Counted from the stretch's first letter, positions 16,458-25,437 are shown. The stretch is 64,000 bases of DNA from Nonomuraea endophytica (GCF_014203235.1 NZ_JACHIN010000003.1:550154-614153); one strand, 5' to 3'. The notes: generated from the letters alone by a model not told the origin. Program-made: numbers and translations.

Positions 16458-17491
16458 CGCAGGCGGTGCGGCGTGCGCCGTACCCGCTGATCCTCGTCGT
16501 GCTCGCCGCGCTGCTGCTGCTGGCCGCGACGGCGGGCGTCGCGGCGGGGTCGGTCGGCCTGCCGTTCGGCGAGGTCTGGTCGATCCTGCTGCACCGGCTC
16601 CGGCTGCCGCTCGGCGAGCCCACCTGGCCGGCCGTCCGCGAGACGATCGTCATGGACGTACGGCTGCCGCGCGTGCTGCTCTGCGCGGTCGTGGGCGCCG
16701 GGCTGTCGGTCTGCGGCATGGCCCTGCAGGCGCTGGTGCGCAACCCGCTGGCCGACCCGATGCTGCTCGGCGTCTCCTCCGGCGGCACCGTCGGCGCGGT
16801 CGCCGTGATGGTGCTCAACCTGTCGGTCTTCGGCGCCCTCACGCTGCCCCTGGCCGCCTTCGCCGGCGCCCTTCTCGCGCTCTTCCTCGTGTACGGCCTG
16901 GCCAGGGCCGGCGGCCGGATGACCACGATCCGGCTGGTGCTGGCCGGAGTCGCCACGGCCGAGGTGCTGTCGGCCGTGGCCAGCTTCCTCATCGTCACCT
17001 CCAACGACCCGCACAAGGCCGACTCGGCGCTGCGCTGGATGCTGGGCGGCCTGGCCGGCACCACCTGGGACCTGCTCTGGATCCCGGCGGCCGCGGTCCT
17101 GCTCGGCACCGCCGTGCTGCTGGGCGTCAGCCGTCCGCTCAACCTGCTGCTGGCGGGGGAGGAGGCCGCCGCCGCCCTCGGCCTCGACGTGCACCGCTTC
17201 CGCGGCGCGATGTTCGTGCTGGTGGCGCTGATGATCGGGGCGATCGTCGCGGTCAGCGGGTCGATCGGGTTCGTCGGGCTGATGCTGCCGCACATGGTCA
17301 GGCTGCTGGTCGGCGCCGACCACCGGCGGGCGCTGCCGGCCGCCGCGCTGATGGGCGCGGCCTTCCTGATCGCCGCCGACCTCGCCGCCCGCAGCCTCAT
17401 CGCCCCCGAGGAGATCCCGATCGGCATCCTGACCGCGGTGACGGGCGGCCCGTTCTTCCTGTGGCTCATGCGGAGAAAGGCGGCCCGATGA
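16454..17491 (+). CDS. btuC: cobalamin ABC importer, FecCD-type permease
   Basis: A 345-residue FecCD permease with about ten membrane segments. Family landmarks include RLPRVLLCAVVGAGLSVCGMALQALVRNPLADPMLLG (seen as RLPRVLL... and QALVRNPLADP), GSIGFVGLMLPHMVRLLVG near residue 275, and the C-terminal EIPIGILTAVTGGPFFLWL. It is coupled to the binding protein (GTGA) and to the ATPase (ATGA). The riboswitch and operon structure assign it to corrinoid uptake, not siderophores. Confidence 0.87.
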   Translation: MTQAVRRAPYPLILVVLAALLLLAATAGVAAGSVGLPFGEVWSILLHRLRLPLGEPTWPAVRETIVMDVRLPRVLLCAVVGAGLSVCGMALQALVRNPLADPMLLGVSSGGTVGAVAVMVLNLSVFGALTLPLAAFAGALLALFLVYGLARAGGRMTTIRLVLAGVATAEVLSAVASFLIVTSNDPHKADSALRWMLGGLAGTTWDLLWIPAAAVLLGTAVLLGVSRPLNLLLAGEEAAAALGLDVHRFRGAMFVLVALMIGAIVAVSGSIGFVGLMLPHMVRLLVGADHRRALPAAALMGAAFLIAADLAARSLIAPEEIPIGILTAVTGGPFFLWLMRRKAAR

Positions 17492-18261
17492 CCCCCGGTG
17501 AGCTGCGCGCCGAGAGCGTGAGCGTCGTGGTGAACGGGCGGGCCCTGGTCAGCGAGGTCAGCCTGGGCGCCGCGCCGGGGGAGGTCGTCGCGCTCGTGGG
17601 CCCGAACGGCGCGGGCAAGTCCACCCTCCTGCGTACCTTCTACCGGGCCATGCGGCCCACCTCCGGCCGGGTGCTCCTGGACGGGCACGACATCTGGCGC
17701 ATGCCGGCCAAACGGCTGGCCCGTACGCTGGCCGCCGTGCTGCAGGAGGCGCCGGGTTCCTTCGAGCTGACCGTGCACGACGTGGTCGCCATGGCGCGGA
17801 CGCCGTACAAGAAGCCCTTCGAGGGCGACGACGACTCCGACCGGCGCATCGTGCTGGGCGCGCTGACCGAGCTGGACGTCGCCGACCTGGCCGAGGCCCC
17901 CTTCGACCGGCTGTCGGGCGGGGAGAAGCAGCGCGTGCTCATCGCCCGCGCGCTCGCCCAGCAGCCGGGCACGATGATCCTCGACGAGCCCACCAACCAC
18001 CTCGACCTGCGCCACCAGCTCGACGCCCTGCGGCTGGTGCGGCGGCTGGGCGTCACCGCCGTGGTCGCGCTGCACGACCTCAACCTCGCCGCCGCCTTCT
18101 GCGCGCGCATCTGCGTGATGGACGGCGGGCGGCTCGTCGCCGACGGCCCGCCCGCCGAAGTCCTCACCGAGGACCTGCTGGCCGAGGTCTACCGGGTCAA
18201 GGCCGAGATCCGCCCCCACCCACGCACCGGCATCCCACAGGTGAGCGTCCCCGGCGACTAA
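17488..18261 (+). CDS. btuD: cobalamin ABC importer, ATP-binding protein
   Basis: A 257-residue ATPase with Walker A GPNGAGKST, Q-loop AVLQEAPGS, signature LSGGEKQRVLIARAL, Walker B MILDEPTNHLD and switch ALHDLNLA. This is the FepC/BtuD/HmuV arrangement with the DEPTNHLD box typical of corrinoid, heme and siderophore importers. The ATG overlaps the permease stop by four bases. It completes the BtuFCD set under the riboswitch at 15255. Confidence 0.87.
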   Translation: MTPGELRAESVSVVVNGRALVSEVSLGAAPGEVVALVGPNGAGKSTLLRTFYRAMRPTSGRVLLDGHDIWRMPAKRLARTLAAVLQEAPGSFELTVHDVVAMARTPYKKPFEGDDDSDRRIVLGALTELDVADLAEAPFDRLSGGEKQRVLIARALAQQPGTMILDEPTNHLDLRHQLDALRLVRRLGVTAVVALHDLNLAAAFCARICVMDGGRLVADGPPAEVLTEDLLAEVYRVKAEIRPHPRTGIPQVSVPGD

Positions 18262-18278
18262 CCCAGACCCTGCCCCGC

Positions 18279-18342
18279 GCCCTGGCTTGGTGACTGGCCG
18301 AGCAGGGCCCTGTGCCCTGGCTCGGTTACCGGCCGAGCAGGG
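18279..18342. repeat. direct repeat spanning the 3' end of the BTAD regulator gene
   Basis: A 29-bp segment (18279-18307) recurs at 18314-18342 with three mismatches, a 35-base period. The second copy encodes the last residues (ALLGR) and stop of the regulator at 18326; the first lies in the short gap to btuD. Confidence 0.8.
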
Positions 18343-21300
18343 CTCGGGCCCGGGTCGCCAGTGAGGTCATGCCGCTGGGGAGCGCGGTCTTCAGGACCTG
18401 CTCCACCAGGGGCGCCGCCTCCTCCGGCCGGCCCTCCAGCACCAGCGCCCTGGCCTGGTCGTAGCGGAGCCTGGCCAGCTGTGGGCCGACGCCGCCGGTG
18501 AACTCCCGCGCCGTCCGCAACCGGCTCAGGGCCAGGTCGCGATCGCCCGCGGCCATCGCCGCCACCGCGCCGAACCGGGCCGCCGGGCCCATCAGCACCG
18601 TCGGCCACCCGGCCAGCGCGATCTCCCGCTCGTGCGGGGTGAACAGCTCCGACACCCGCGCGGCCAGCGCCGTCAGCTCGCTGCCGCCCGCCCCGGCCTC
18701 GTGCAGGTTCCCGCACGACTCGGCCAGCAGGCTCAGCGTCGGCACCCGCCAGCCCTGCGGCGGGAACGCCGCGAAGCCCCGGGTGTCGTCGGCCAGCTCG
18801 GTGAACCCGTCCATGGCCTCGCCGTACCGGCCGGTCTCGGTGTGCGCCAGCACCAGCGCGGCCCGCCAGATCGGGAAGTAGCCGTGCTGCTCCACCCGGC
18901 CGGCCAGGTCGGAACGCAGCAGCACCTCCAACTCGCCGCGCTCGCGCAGCAGCCAGTAGACCTGGCCGTCCCAGGTCTGGCGCAGCGTGCCGGCGGGCAG
19001 CACCCGGGCCTCCTCCAGCTCCTTGACCGAGCGCTCCGCCTCGCCGAACAGCCGGGCCGCCGCCTCGTCGAACCGGCCCCGCCACAGGTCCATCAGCGTG
19101 TCGAGCGCGGTCTGCAGCCACTCGCCCAGGACCCGCGGGTGGTCGGCGATATGACCGCGGTGCCGTTCCACCAGGGCGGCGGCGGGCTGCAGCGCGCCCA
19201 GCCGCATCTGGTCGATGGCCAGCGCCACCAGGGCCTCGCTGTGGAAGTAGGCCGAGCCCGCACGGATGCCCGCGTCGTGCAGGGACTTGGAGATGCCCAG
19301 CAGCTCGGCCGGCGGCGCGAAGTCGTACAGGCCCCAGCGGCACTCGTTGAGCACCTCGCAGCGCACCTCGGGCGGGCAGCCGGGACGGAGTTCGGCCAGA
19401 GTACGGCGGGCCAGCTCCGGTCCGTCCAGCCACTCCCCGGCGACCGTGCCGGGGCCGACCGCCATCGTCGCCTTGTGCGCCAGGTGCGCGCTGAGCTGGG
19501 AACGCAGGTCGGCGGCCTCCTCCTCGTCGTCGTCAGCCAGCGCCTCCATGGCGTCCTGCAGCAGGCGCAGCAACTGCTCGTCGACCTGTCCCGGGTCCGT
19601 CCAGCGCCTGGCCAGCAGGACAGCGGCGGTCGCGCGCAGCCGGGGCAGCTCCACGGCCGTGTCGTGGGCGTCGCGGTAATGGACGCCGGCCGTGTGCATG
19701 TCGCCCTGGGCGTTGCGGACGTCGCCCAGCGTCATGAGAAGGCCGAACCTGGTGACCGGGCCGCTGGGCAGGCGTATGCCGTACTCGGCCCAGGAACGCG
19801 CGGAGCTGACGCCGAAGGCGGCGAGCTCGGCGCGCGCGGCGGTCAGGCAGGCGGTGGCCACCTGCTCGTCGGGCACGTCGGGGCGGGCTGCGCGGGCGTG
19901 CACGGCCATGCGCACGGGAAGGTCGGCGGTCACCCGTTCGGCCGTGCGCAGGTGCTCACCGAGCACCTCGAACGCCCTTTTGTGCAGCCTCCTGGCCAGG
20001 GCCGGGTCCTCCTCCAGCGTGGCCAGGACCTCCTCGCGCCACAGCTCGTAGCGGAAGCGCACGCCGCTGTGCGCCTCGACCGCGCGCTGCTTGACGGCCT
20101 CGGCCTGCTGCCTGTCGGCCTCGGCCGGCTCCAGCCCGAGCACGGCGGCGACCAGCGCGGTGTCGATCTCGCCGCCGCCGCAGGTGATCGCCGCCGCCGC
20201 CAGCCACGGAAGCAGCGAACCCGGCCGCCGGCCGAAGCCGGGTAACACCGACAGCTCGCCCTCGGAGTCGCGTACCTCGCACAACCGCTGCGGCAGCCCG
20301 CCCGTCAGCCGGAACGCCTCGGCGACTTCCCGCTCGGACGGCTCGCGCCCCCAGACGGCGGCCAGCCACGCGGCCACGTCCAGCGGGCTCAGCGGACCCA
20401 CGGTCACCGGCGACGCCGGGGCCTCCCGCCACGGTCCCTCCGGCCGTCCGGCCAGCACGAAGCCCACGGCCGCCTCGCCGAGCCCGCGGCGCACCTCGAC
20501 CAGCAGGTCGCAGGCCGCGCGGCTGAGCAGCTCCGAGTTGTCGAAGGCGACGATCAGCCCGCCGCCCCTGGCCGCCCAGCGCAGCAGGCCGGACAGGAGC
20601 GACAGCAGCCGCTGACGGAAGTCCTCCAGGCCCGTGGGCGCGGCGGAGCCGGGCATGGCCGAGATGAAATCGACGAGCGTGCGGTGGTCGGCGGGGGCCA
20701 GCGGGTTGTCGCCCGTGCCCAGGTCACGCTGGAGGCGCGCGTACAACATGCCGGCCAGCGAGCGCCACGGCTGGAGTTCGCCACTGTCCTGGCAGCTCAC
20801 CACCACCGCGCGCGGACGGCTGGCGGCCGTGCGCGCGGTCAGCTCGGTCAGCAGCCTGCTCTTGCCCGCGCCCGGCACGCCCCGCACGGCCAGCAGCCCC
20901 GGCAGGCCGGTTCGCAGCGCGAGCAGGGCGGCGAGATGCTCCTGCCTGCCGACCAGTTCGCCGGGCACCTCGGGCGCCCGGGTCTCGGCGCGGGTGCCGT
21001 CCGGCGGCCGGTGCACGTCCACGCCGTGCTCGTGCAGCAACAACAGCGAGAACGCCCGGTCCACGGCCTCGTCGCGCGGGTGCCGATCCTCCAGGAGGCT
21101 CTCCGCCGCAGCCGCGCCCTCGTCGCGCAGCGTGCGCATGAAGCGCAGCAGCCAGACCGCGGGCAGGCCGTCGTGTCCCTCACCCACCGGCCCGGCCAGC
21201 AGCGCGGCGACCTCGTCGTAGCGGGCCAGGCGCAGCGCGGTCTGGGCGAGGTTGCGCACGAGGTCCAGGCGCAGCCGTTCCAGCCTGCGCGCGTGGCGCG

Positions 21301-21748
21301 CGCACGCCTCCGGAAGACCTTCCCGCCACGACGCGTACGGCCGGCCGCGCCACTCCCCGGCCGCCTTCGCCAGTACGGCCAGCGCCCGCGCGTCCTGCCC
21401 GGCCCCGAGCCCGCGCAGGCCCTCCTTGACCGCGCGCTCGAAGCGGTGGGCGTCGACGACCTCGGACACGTCGCCGTCGAGCACGTACTCGTTGGAGCCC
21501 CGCTTGGAGCTGATCACCAGCCCTGCCCGCGCGAGGGTCGGGCGGAACCTGGACACCAGCGGCGCGATGCCCTCGCTCAGCGGCGCCTTGCCCTCCTCCC
21601 ACAGGGCGTCCGTGAGGATGTCCCGCGAGACGGACCGTCCCGCCGCGATGAGCAGGGTGAGGAGTCTCGCGGTCTTGCCCGGCACTTGCTGCGGGCGCCC
21701 GTCCACGATCACTTCTGTACGGCCAAGCACCCGAATCTCAAACGTCAC
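18326..21748 (-). CDS. BTAD/AfsR-type transcriptional regulator with AAA ATPase domain
   Basis: About 1140 residues. It has an OmpR-type winged HTH (residues ~1-90: FEIRVLGRTEVIVDGRPQQVP ... ILTDALWEE), a BTAD helical domain (~95-240), then an AAA/NTPase module with Walker A RGVPGAGKSRLL (~290). The long helical C terminus is TPR-like. This is the SARP-LAL/AfsR architecture of actinomycete pathway regulators. The GTG at 21748 (TTTGAG next) has GGTGGAG at 5-6 bases and starts directly with the DNA-binding domain; upstream starts add ~20 residues without function. It is divergent from the GTPase operon at 21852 and is a likely regulator of it. Confidence 0.85.
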   Translation of the reverse strand: MTFEIRVLGRTEVIVDGRPQQVPGKTARLLTLLIAAGRSVSRDILTDALWEEGKAPLSEGIAPLVSRFRPTLARAGLVISSKRGSNEYVLDGDVSEVVDAHRFERAVKEGLRGLGAGQDARALAVLAKAAGEWRGRPYASWREGLPEACARHARRLERLRLDLVRNLAQTALRLARYDEVAALLAGPVGEGHDGLPAVWLLRFMRTLRDEGAAAAESLLEDRHPRDEAVDRAFSLLLLHEHGVDVHRPPDGTRAETRAPEVPGELVGRQEHLAALLALRTGLPGLLAVRGVPGAGKSRLLTELTARTAASRPRAVVVSCQDSGELQPWRSLAGMLYARLQRDLGTGDNPLAPADHRTLVDFISAMPGSAAPTGLEDFRQRLLSLLSGLLRWAARGGGLIVAFDNSELLSRAACDLLVEVRRGLGEAAVGFVLAGRPEGPWREAPASPVTVGPLSPLDVAAWLAAVWGREPSEREVAEAFRLTGGLPQRLCEVRDSEGELSVLPGFGRRPGSLLPWLAAAAITCGGGEIDTALVAAVLGLEPAEADRQQAEAVKQRAVEAHSGVRFRYELWREEVLATLEEDPALARRLHKRAFEVLGEHLRTAERVTADLPVRMAVHARAARPDVPDEQVATACLTAARAELAAFGVSSARSWAEYGIRLPSGPVTRFGLLMTLGDVRNAQGDMHTAGVHYRDAHDTAVELPRLRATAAVLLARRWTDPGQVDEQLLRLLQDAMEALADDDEEEAADLRSQLSAHLAHKATMAVGPGTVAGEWLDGPELARRTLAELRPGCPPEVRCEVLNECRWGLYDFAPPAELLGISKSLHDAGIRAGSAYFHSEALVALAIDQMRLGALQPAAALVERHRGHIADHPRVLGEWLQTALDTLMDLWRGRFDEAAARLFGEAERSVKELEEARVLPAGTLRQTWDGQVYWLLRERGELEVLLRSDLAGRVEQHGYFPIWRAALVLAHTETGRYGEAMDGFTELADDTRGFAAFPPQGWRVPTLSLLAESCGNLHEAGAGGSELTALAARVSELFTPHEREIALAGWPTVLMGPAARFGAVAAMAAGDRDLALSRLRTAREFTGGVGPQLARLRYDQARALVLEGRPEEAAPLVEQVLKTALPSGMTSLATRARALLGR

Positions 21749-21760
21749 AGCGTCTCCACC

Positions 21761-21782
21761 CATCAATGCAAGATCATTGCAA
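21761..21782. promoter_or_regulatory. tandem 11-bp repeats in divergent promoter region
   Basis: CATCAATGCAA (21761-21771) is followed directly by GATCATTGCAA (21772-21782); nine of eleven positions agree. SARP/OmpR-type regulators usually bind 11-bp-spaced direct repeats, so this is a plausible site for the divergent BTAD regulator. Inference only. Confidence 0.45.
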
Positions 21783-21851
21783 TGAGCGGCCCGCACAGTA
21801 GTAAACACGGCGATCGATGAAGTTTCTACCTATTGCGGGAGGTGTTTGCTG

Positions 21852-22856
21852 GTGTCACCGCCGACGCATTTCTCGGCAGAGCAACTAGGGCGCATAAAAG
21901 CGGATGTTCTGCATAAATACGATAAAGAGGCGGCTAAGCCGCTTTCTGTGGTCATCATGGGGCAGACCGGAGCGGGCAAGTCCTCGCTGCTCAATGTCCT
22001 CTTCGGTGCCGACCTCCCGACCGGTGACATCCGTCCGGTCACCAAGGCGCCAGAAGCCATTCATCTTGCCGGAAAATCCGGCCATTCCCTTACTTTCTGG
22101 GATATGCCGGGAATAGGGGAATCGGTCGGCGCTGACGTCGATTATATGGCGATGTATAGGGAGAAACTCATCGGGTGTGACGTCGTCATCTGGGCCCTGC
22201 ACTCCGACAACCGATCCACCACCTACGAAGCGTCCTGTCTGCGCCGCCTCCTGGACGGGACAGAGGGGGCCGCCCTTGCGAACAAGCTCACGTTCGTGAT
22301 GACCAAGGTGGACATCCTCACGCCGCCGTCCTGGATCTTCGCCCTGCACCGCGACGGCGGCGTCTTCGCCCCCGGCGCCCGGCTGGCCGACAAGCTGGCC
22401 GCCAAGGCCCTGCACTACGAGGAAGTGTTCGTCCGGCCGTGGGCGCACGCGCTCGTCTCCACCACCTACAACCCCGGCGGCTTCGCCCTCGGCGACGACC
22501 GTCTCAGCTACGACGACTACACCATCCGCTACCGCGGCTACGTCAGCGCCGAGGTGTGCCAGAACTACCAGCGCCGCTACCCGGCCGAGGCCGAGGTGTT
22601 CGGCCGGCTGCGCGACAACCACCGCGTACTGGCCTGCTCGGCGCTGTTCCGCTTCAACCTGGCCCAGCTCATGGTGGCCGTGGTCAACAAGCTCGGCCCC
22701 GGCGCCACCGCCCGCTTCCGCCGCCTGCTCGGCGAGGCCGAACGGCTGGCGGAAGTGCCCGTCGACACCATGCGCGGCCTCGGCAACTTCCTCATCTGGG
22801 ACGGCGCCCGCAAACTGCTCGACCTGTCCGACCCGACTCTTCCCCCGAAGCTCTGA
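21852..22856 (+). CDS. Era/YeeP-like P-loop GTPase
   Basis: A 334-residue protein with the G motifs of TrmE-Era-type GTPases: G1 GQTGAGKSSLLNVLFG (about residues 38-53), G3 DMPGIG (about residue 90) and G4 TKVD (about residue 151). A Thr in the switch region (VTKAPE) may be G2. The C-terminal half is helical, without a recognisable KH or EngB domain. The GTG at 21852 follows GGGAGG at about 9 bases. The first ~100 codons use A/T-ending codons unusually often for this genome, suggesting acquired sequence. It heads an operon with the 69-aa protein and the secreted lipase-like protein. Its role is unknown. Confidence 0.78.
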   Translation: MSPPTHFSAEQLGRIKADVLHKYDKEAAKPLSVVIMGQTGAGKSSLLNVLFGADLPTGDIRPVTKAPEAIHLAGKSGHSLTFWDMPGIGESVGADVDYMAMYREKLIGCDVVIWALHSDNRSTTYEASCLRRLLDGTEGAALANKLTFVMTKVDILTPPSWIFALHRDGGVFAPGARLADKLAAKALHYEEVFVRPWAHALVSTTYNPGGFALGDDRLSYDDYTIRYRGYVSAEVCQNYQRRYPAEAEVFGRLRDNHRVLACSALFRFNLAQLMVAVVNKLGPGATARFRRLLGEAERLAEVPVDTMRGLGNFLIWDGARKLLDLSDPTLPPKL

Positions 22857-22871
22857 GAGGAGCGCCGATCC

Positions 22872-23081
22872 ATGGCGACCATCAGCGACGACGACATCCT
22901 GTACGCGGTCAACCAGCGCAGCAGACAGGACTCCGAATACCGCCGCCAGCTCGACAAGGCCATCAAGCGCAAGGACGAGGACGACATCGCACGGCTCGTC
23001 CGCAAGGCCGTCAAGAAGATCCTCGGCATCCTCGTGGACGTCACCTTCGACATCATCGAGCGCATCCTGGGGCGGTGGTGA
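22872..23081 (+). CDS. small charged protein with amphipathic C-terminal helix
   Basis: A 69-residue protein with GAGAGGAGCG upstream. The N-terminal two thirds are very charged (QRSRQDSEYRRQLDKAIKRK). The C terminus (VRKAVKKILGILVDVTFDII) forms an amphipathic or weakly membrane-associated helix. I recognise no family. It sits 15 bases after the GTPase stop and 4 bases before the next gene, so it is part of the same operon and possibly an adaptor between GTPase and membrane. Confidence 0.6.
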   Translation: MATISDDDILYAVNQRSRQDSEYRRQLDKAIKRKDEDDIARLVRKAVKKILGILVDVTFDIIERILGRW

Positions 23082-23085
23082 CCCG

Positions 23086-25146
23086 ATGCGGAAGCGGCGC
23101 AAGAGCGGCGACTCCCGCGTCCTGTCCGCGGTCGTGCTGGTCCTGGGCTGGTTGATCACCACGCCGACGGCGACCTCCGCCCCGACCTCGACCTTCGTAG
23201 CGGCCCCCGCCCCCGCGCTGGCCTCCACGCCGCTCTACCGGGTGGGCGGCATCGGCTGTGACGGCCACCCGCACCAGGAGCGGGCCGGGACCGTCACCCT
23301 CACCCGCGACGGCGGCTCACTCAAGGTCGACGTCGAGGTCACCGACACCCTCTACCCGTCGCGCACCTTCACCGTCGAGGCATGGGAGGAGGCGCCGGGC
23401 TGCTACCCCGACAACGCGCTCCGAGTGCCCGGCGCGGGCCTGAGCACGAACTCCTCCGGCTCCGGCTCGACCTCCTTCACGCTGCCACTGCCCTGGAGCC
23501 AGCTCTTCCCCGACGGCAGCACCGTCGTGCTGGGCGACGGCCAGGGCACCGAGAGCCTCGTCATCGTCCTGGACAGGGACAACTCGACCGGTGCCGGTGA
23601 CAGCTACGCGGCGGGGCCCATCCGGCTCGACCCCGGAGGCAAGGCGCACGCCGACTTCACCACCACGCCGGAGGAGTCGGGCACCGACATCAGGTTCGAC
23701 GCCTCGGCCAGCACCGTGCCCGACGGCGCCACCGCACGTTATCGCTGGGACTTCGACAACGACGGCGCGTACGACGAGGAAAGCATCACCCCCGTGGTGC
23801 GCCACAGCTACCCCGACAGCGCGGAACGGCAGGCCACCCTCACCGTCGTCCCCAGCCAGGGCGCCCCCGACACCGTCACCAAGGCCGTGGCCGTGCCCGC
23901 CGACACCGTCGTCGTCCTGTTACGCGGCATCGAGGCGTTCGGCGTCACCCCCAAGGAGAGCGCCTACAAGCTGGTCACCGAGGCCGCCGCCTTCCGCGAC
24001 CTGCTCAACCGGCTCGGCTGCACCGACCTGGCCGAGGTCGACAACGTCACCAAGCGCTGCAACACCACCAACCGGGCACGGCTGCACTGGTCCCCGTACT
24101 CCTACCGCGGCCCGAACGGCCAGGCCGCCCCCCTCACCTACGGCGGCGCCGACACCTGGCCCGCGCTGAGCACCACCTCCGCCCACCTGGACCGCCAGAT
24201 CAGGGAGATCGACCGCAAGCACCCCGGCGCCAACGTGGTGCTGGTGGGCTTCAGCGAAGGCGGCACCGTCGCGAGCCGCTGGGGCGCCGACACCTCGAAC
24301 ACCTCCACGCCCATCGTGACCATCGACTCCCCGCTCTACGGCTTCTGGCCGGAGGACCGCGGCAGCGTCTGGCCCGAGGACATCCTCAACTACTGCGGCG
24401 CCTCCGTCCCCGCCAACAAGGTCGCCGCGCCCGGTCCCGACTGGACGTTCTCCCAGGTCTGCGCCCGCTGGAACCAGTTCGGCTTCCGCAGCCCCGTCTC
24501 CTACGACTGGCGGGCCGGCCGCTCGTTCGGCGAGGCCGGTCAACTGTCCAGGGCGGTGCCGTTGCAGCTCTTCAACGCCACCAACCTCAACGACCTGGTC
24601 GCCCCGCCGTGGTGGGCCCTTTCCCCGCTCGCCGACGGCAACCGGATCACCACCTGCTCCAGCCTCGCCGACGGCCACCACAGCTGCGCCCTGCACGACG
24701 CGGGCGTCCTGACCGCCGCCAAGGGCGTCGTGGACGCCGCCGTCACAGCCGCCAAGCATCGCGAACGGCCCGGCCTCGCCCAGACCAGGGCCGGCTGGGG
24801 CGCCGGCCTCGGCCCGCAATGGTTCGACGGCCACACCACCACCGTCACCGCCCTGGGCGGCCTCGGCAGAATCGTCTCCGTAGGCCACTTCGGCACCGGC
24901 GACGCCTCCGCTGCCGGCCGCCTGACCTGCACCTGGACCCGCAGCACCCCCGCCCAGACCGCCCAGTTGCCCGTCACAGACTGGTCCGCCCGCTCCTACG
25001 TGGTCTTCTGGCACCCGCCGGGCGTCAACATCCTGTTCCGCAGCCGGGTCCGCGTGCTCCCGTACGGCAACGGCGACACCTACACCGCCGACGTCACCGC
25101 CAACGACTCCACCCTCCTCCTAACCCCCAACCCCTGCCGCCCCTGA
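23086..25146 (+). CDS. secreted protein with PKD-like and alpha/beta-hydrolase (cutinase/lipase-like) domains
   Basis: A 686-residue exported protein: basic N terminus then a hydrophobic signal (VLSAVVLVLGWLITTPTATSA). Residues ~65-190 form a beta-rich domain. Residues ~195-270 look like a PKD domain (YRWDFDNDGAYDEES then VRHSYPDSAE). Residues ~275-560 form an alpha/beta hydrolase with nucleophile elbow VLVGFSEGGTVAS (Ser about 388), TIDSPLYG for a possible Asp, and DGHHSC, where His may complete the triad. A further beta-rich domain ends the protein. It is the last gene of the GTPase operon. The substrate is unknown; a surface lipid or polyester is possible. Confidence 0.7.
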   Translation: MRKRRKSGDSRVLSAVVLVLGWLITTPTATSAPTSTFVAAPAPALASTPLYRVGGIGCDGHPHQERAGTVTLTRDGGSLKVDVEVTDTLYPSRTFTVEAWEEAPGCYPDNALRVPGAGLSTNSSGSGSTSFTLPLPWSQLFPDGSTVVLGDGQGTESLVIVLDRDNSTGAGDSYAAGPIRLDPGGKAHADFTTTPEESGTDIRFDASASTVPDGATARYRWDFDNDGAYDEESITPVVRHSYPDSAERQATLTVVPSQGAPDTVTKAVAVPADTVVVLLRGIEAFGVTPKESAYKLVTEAAAFRDLLNRLGCTDLAEVDNVTKRCNTTNRARLHWSPYSYRGPNGQAAPLTYGGADTWPALSTTSAHLDRQIREIDRKHPGANVVLVGFSEGGTVASRWGADTSNTSTPIVTIDSPLYGFWPEDRGSVWPEDILNYCGASVPANKVAAPGPDWTFSQVCARWNQFGFRSPVSYDWRAGRSFGEAGQLSRAVPLQLFNATNLNDLVAPPWWALSPLADGNRITTCSSLADGHHSCALHDAGVLTAAKGVVDAAVTAAKHRERPGLAQTRAGWGAGLGPQWFDGHTTTVTALGGLGRIVSVGHFGTGDASAAGRLTCTWTRSTPAQTAQLPVTDWSARSYVVFWHPPGVNILFRSRVRVLPYGNGDTYTADVTANDSTLLLTPNPCRP

Positions 25147-25340
25147 CCCGCTCTCACCCCTGCCCCCCAACCTCGACCGCCCTGCAACCCTCTGACCCGC
25201 CGACTCCGCCCCTGCCATCCCCTGACCCCGTCCCTGCCACCCCTGACCCGCTCTCACCCCTGCCCCCCAACCTCGACCGCCCTGCAGCCCTCTGACCCGC
25301 CGACTCCGCCCCTGCCATCCCCTGACCCCGCCCCTGCCAC
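25141..25340. repeat. 100-bp tandem duplication, two copies
   Basis: Bases 25141-25240 are repeated at 25241-25340 with only two differences (A/G and T/C). The unit is itself built from CCCTGACCC- and CCCCTGCC-like words, strongly C-rich on the plus strand. It begins at the last codons of the lipase-like gene, so the stop and 3' flank were duplicated. No gene is supported here. Confidence 0.95.
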
Positions 25341-25383
25341 CCCTGCCCAGGCCACCATCTCCGGGAGTCCCCTGCACCCCCGG

Positions 25384-25437
25384 CCGAGCCGGGCAACCCC
25401 CGACAACCTCGGACACGTCGGGGGTTGCCCGGCTCGG
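25384..25437. terminator. strong hairpin with 21-bp perfect arms
   Basis: Left arm 25384-25404 and right arm 25417-25437 are exact reverse complements around a 12-base loop. There is no T-run, as is common in high-GC actinomycetes. It lies after the secreted lipase operon and before a plus-strand gene, so it most likely ends the upstream transcript. Confidence 0.75.

Noticed and set aside
23920..25014. Minus-strand 364-codon frame opposite the secreted hydrolase
   Set aside because: Low-complexity Gly/Val/Ala-rich translation, typical shadow; the plus strand has a signal peptide and hydrolase motifs.
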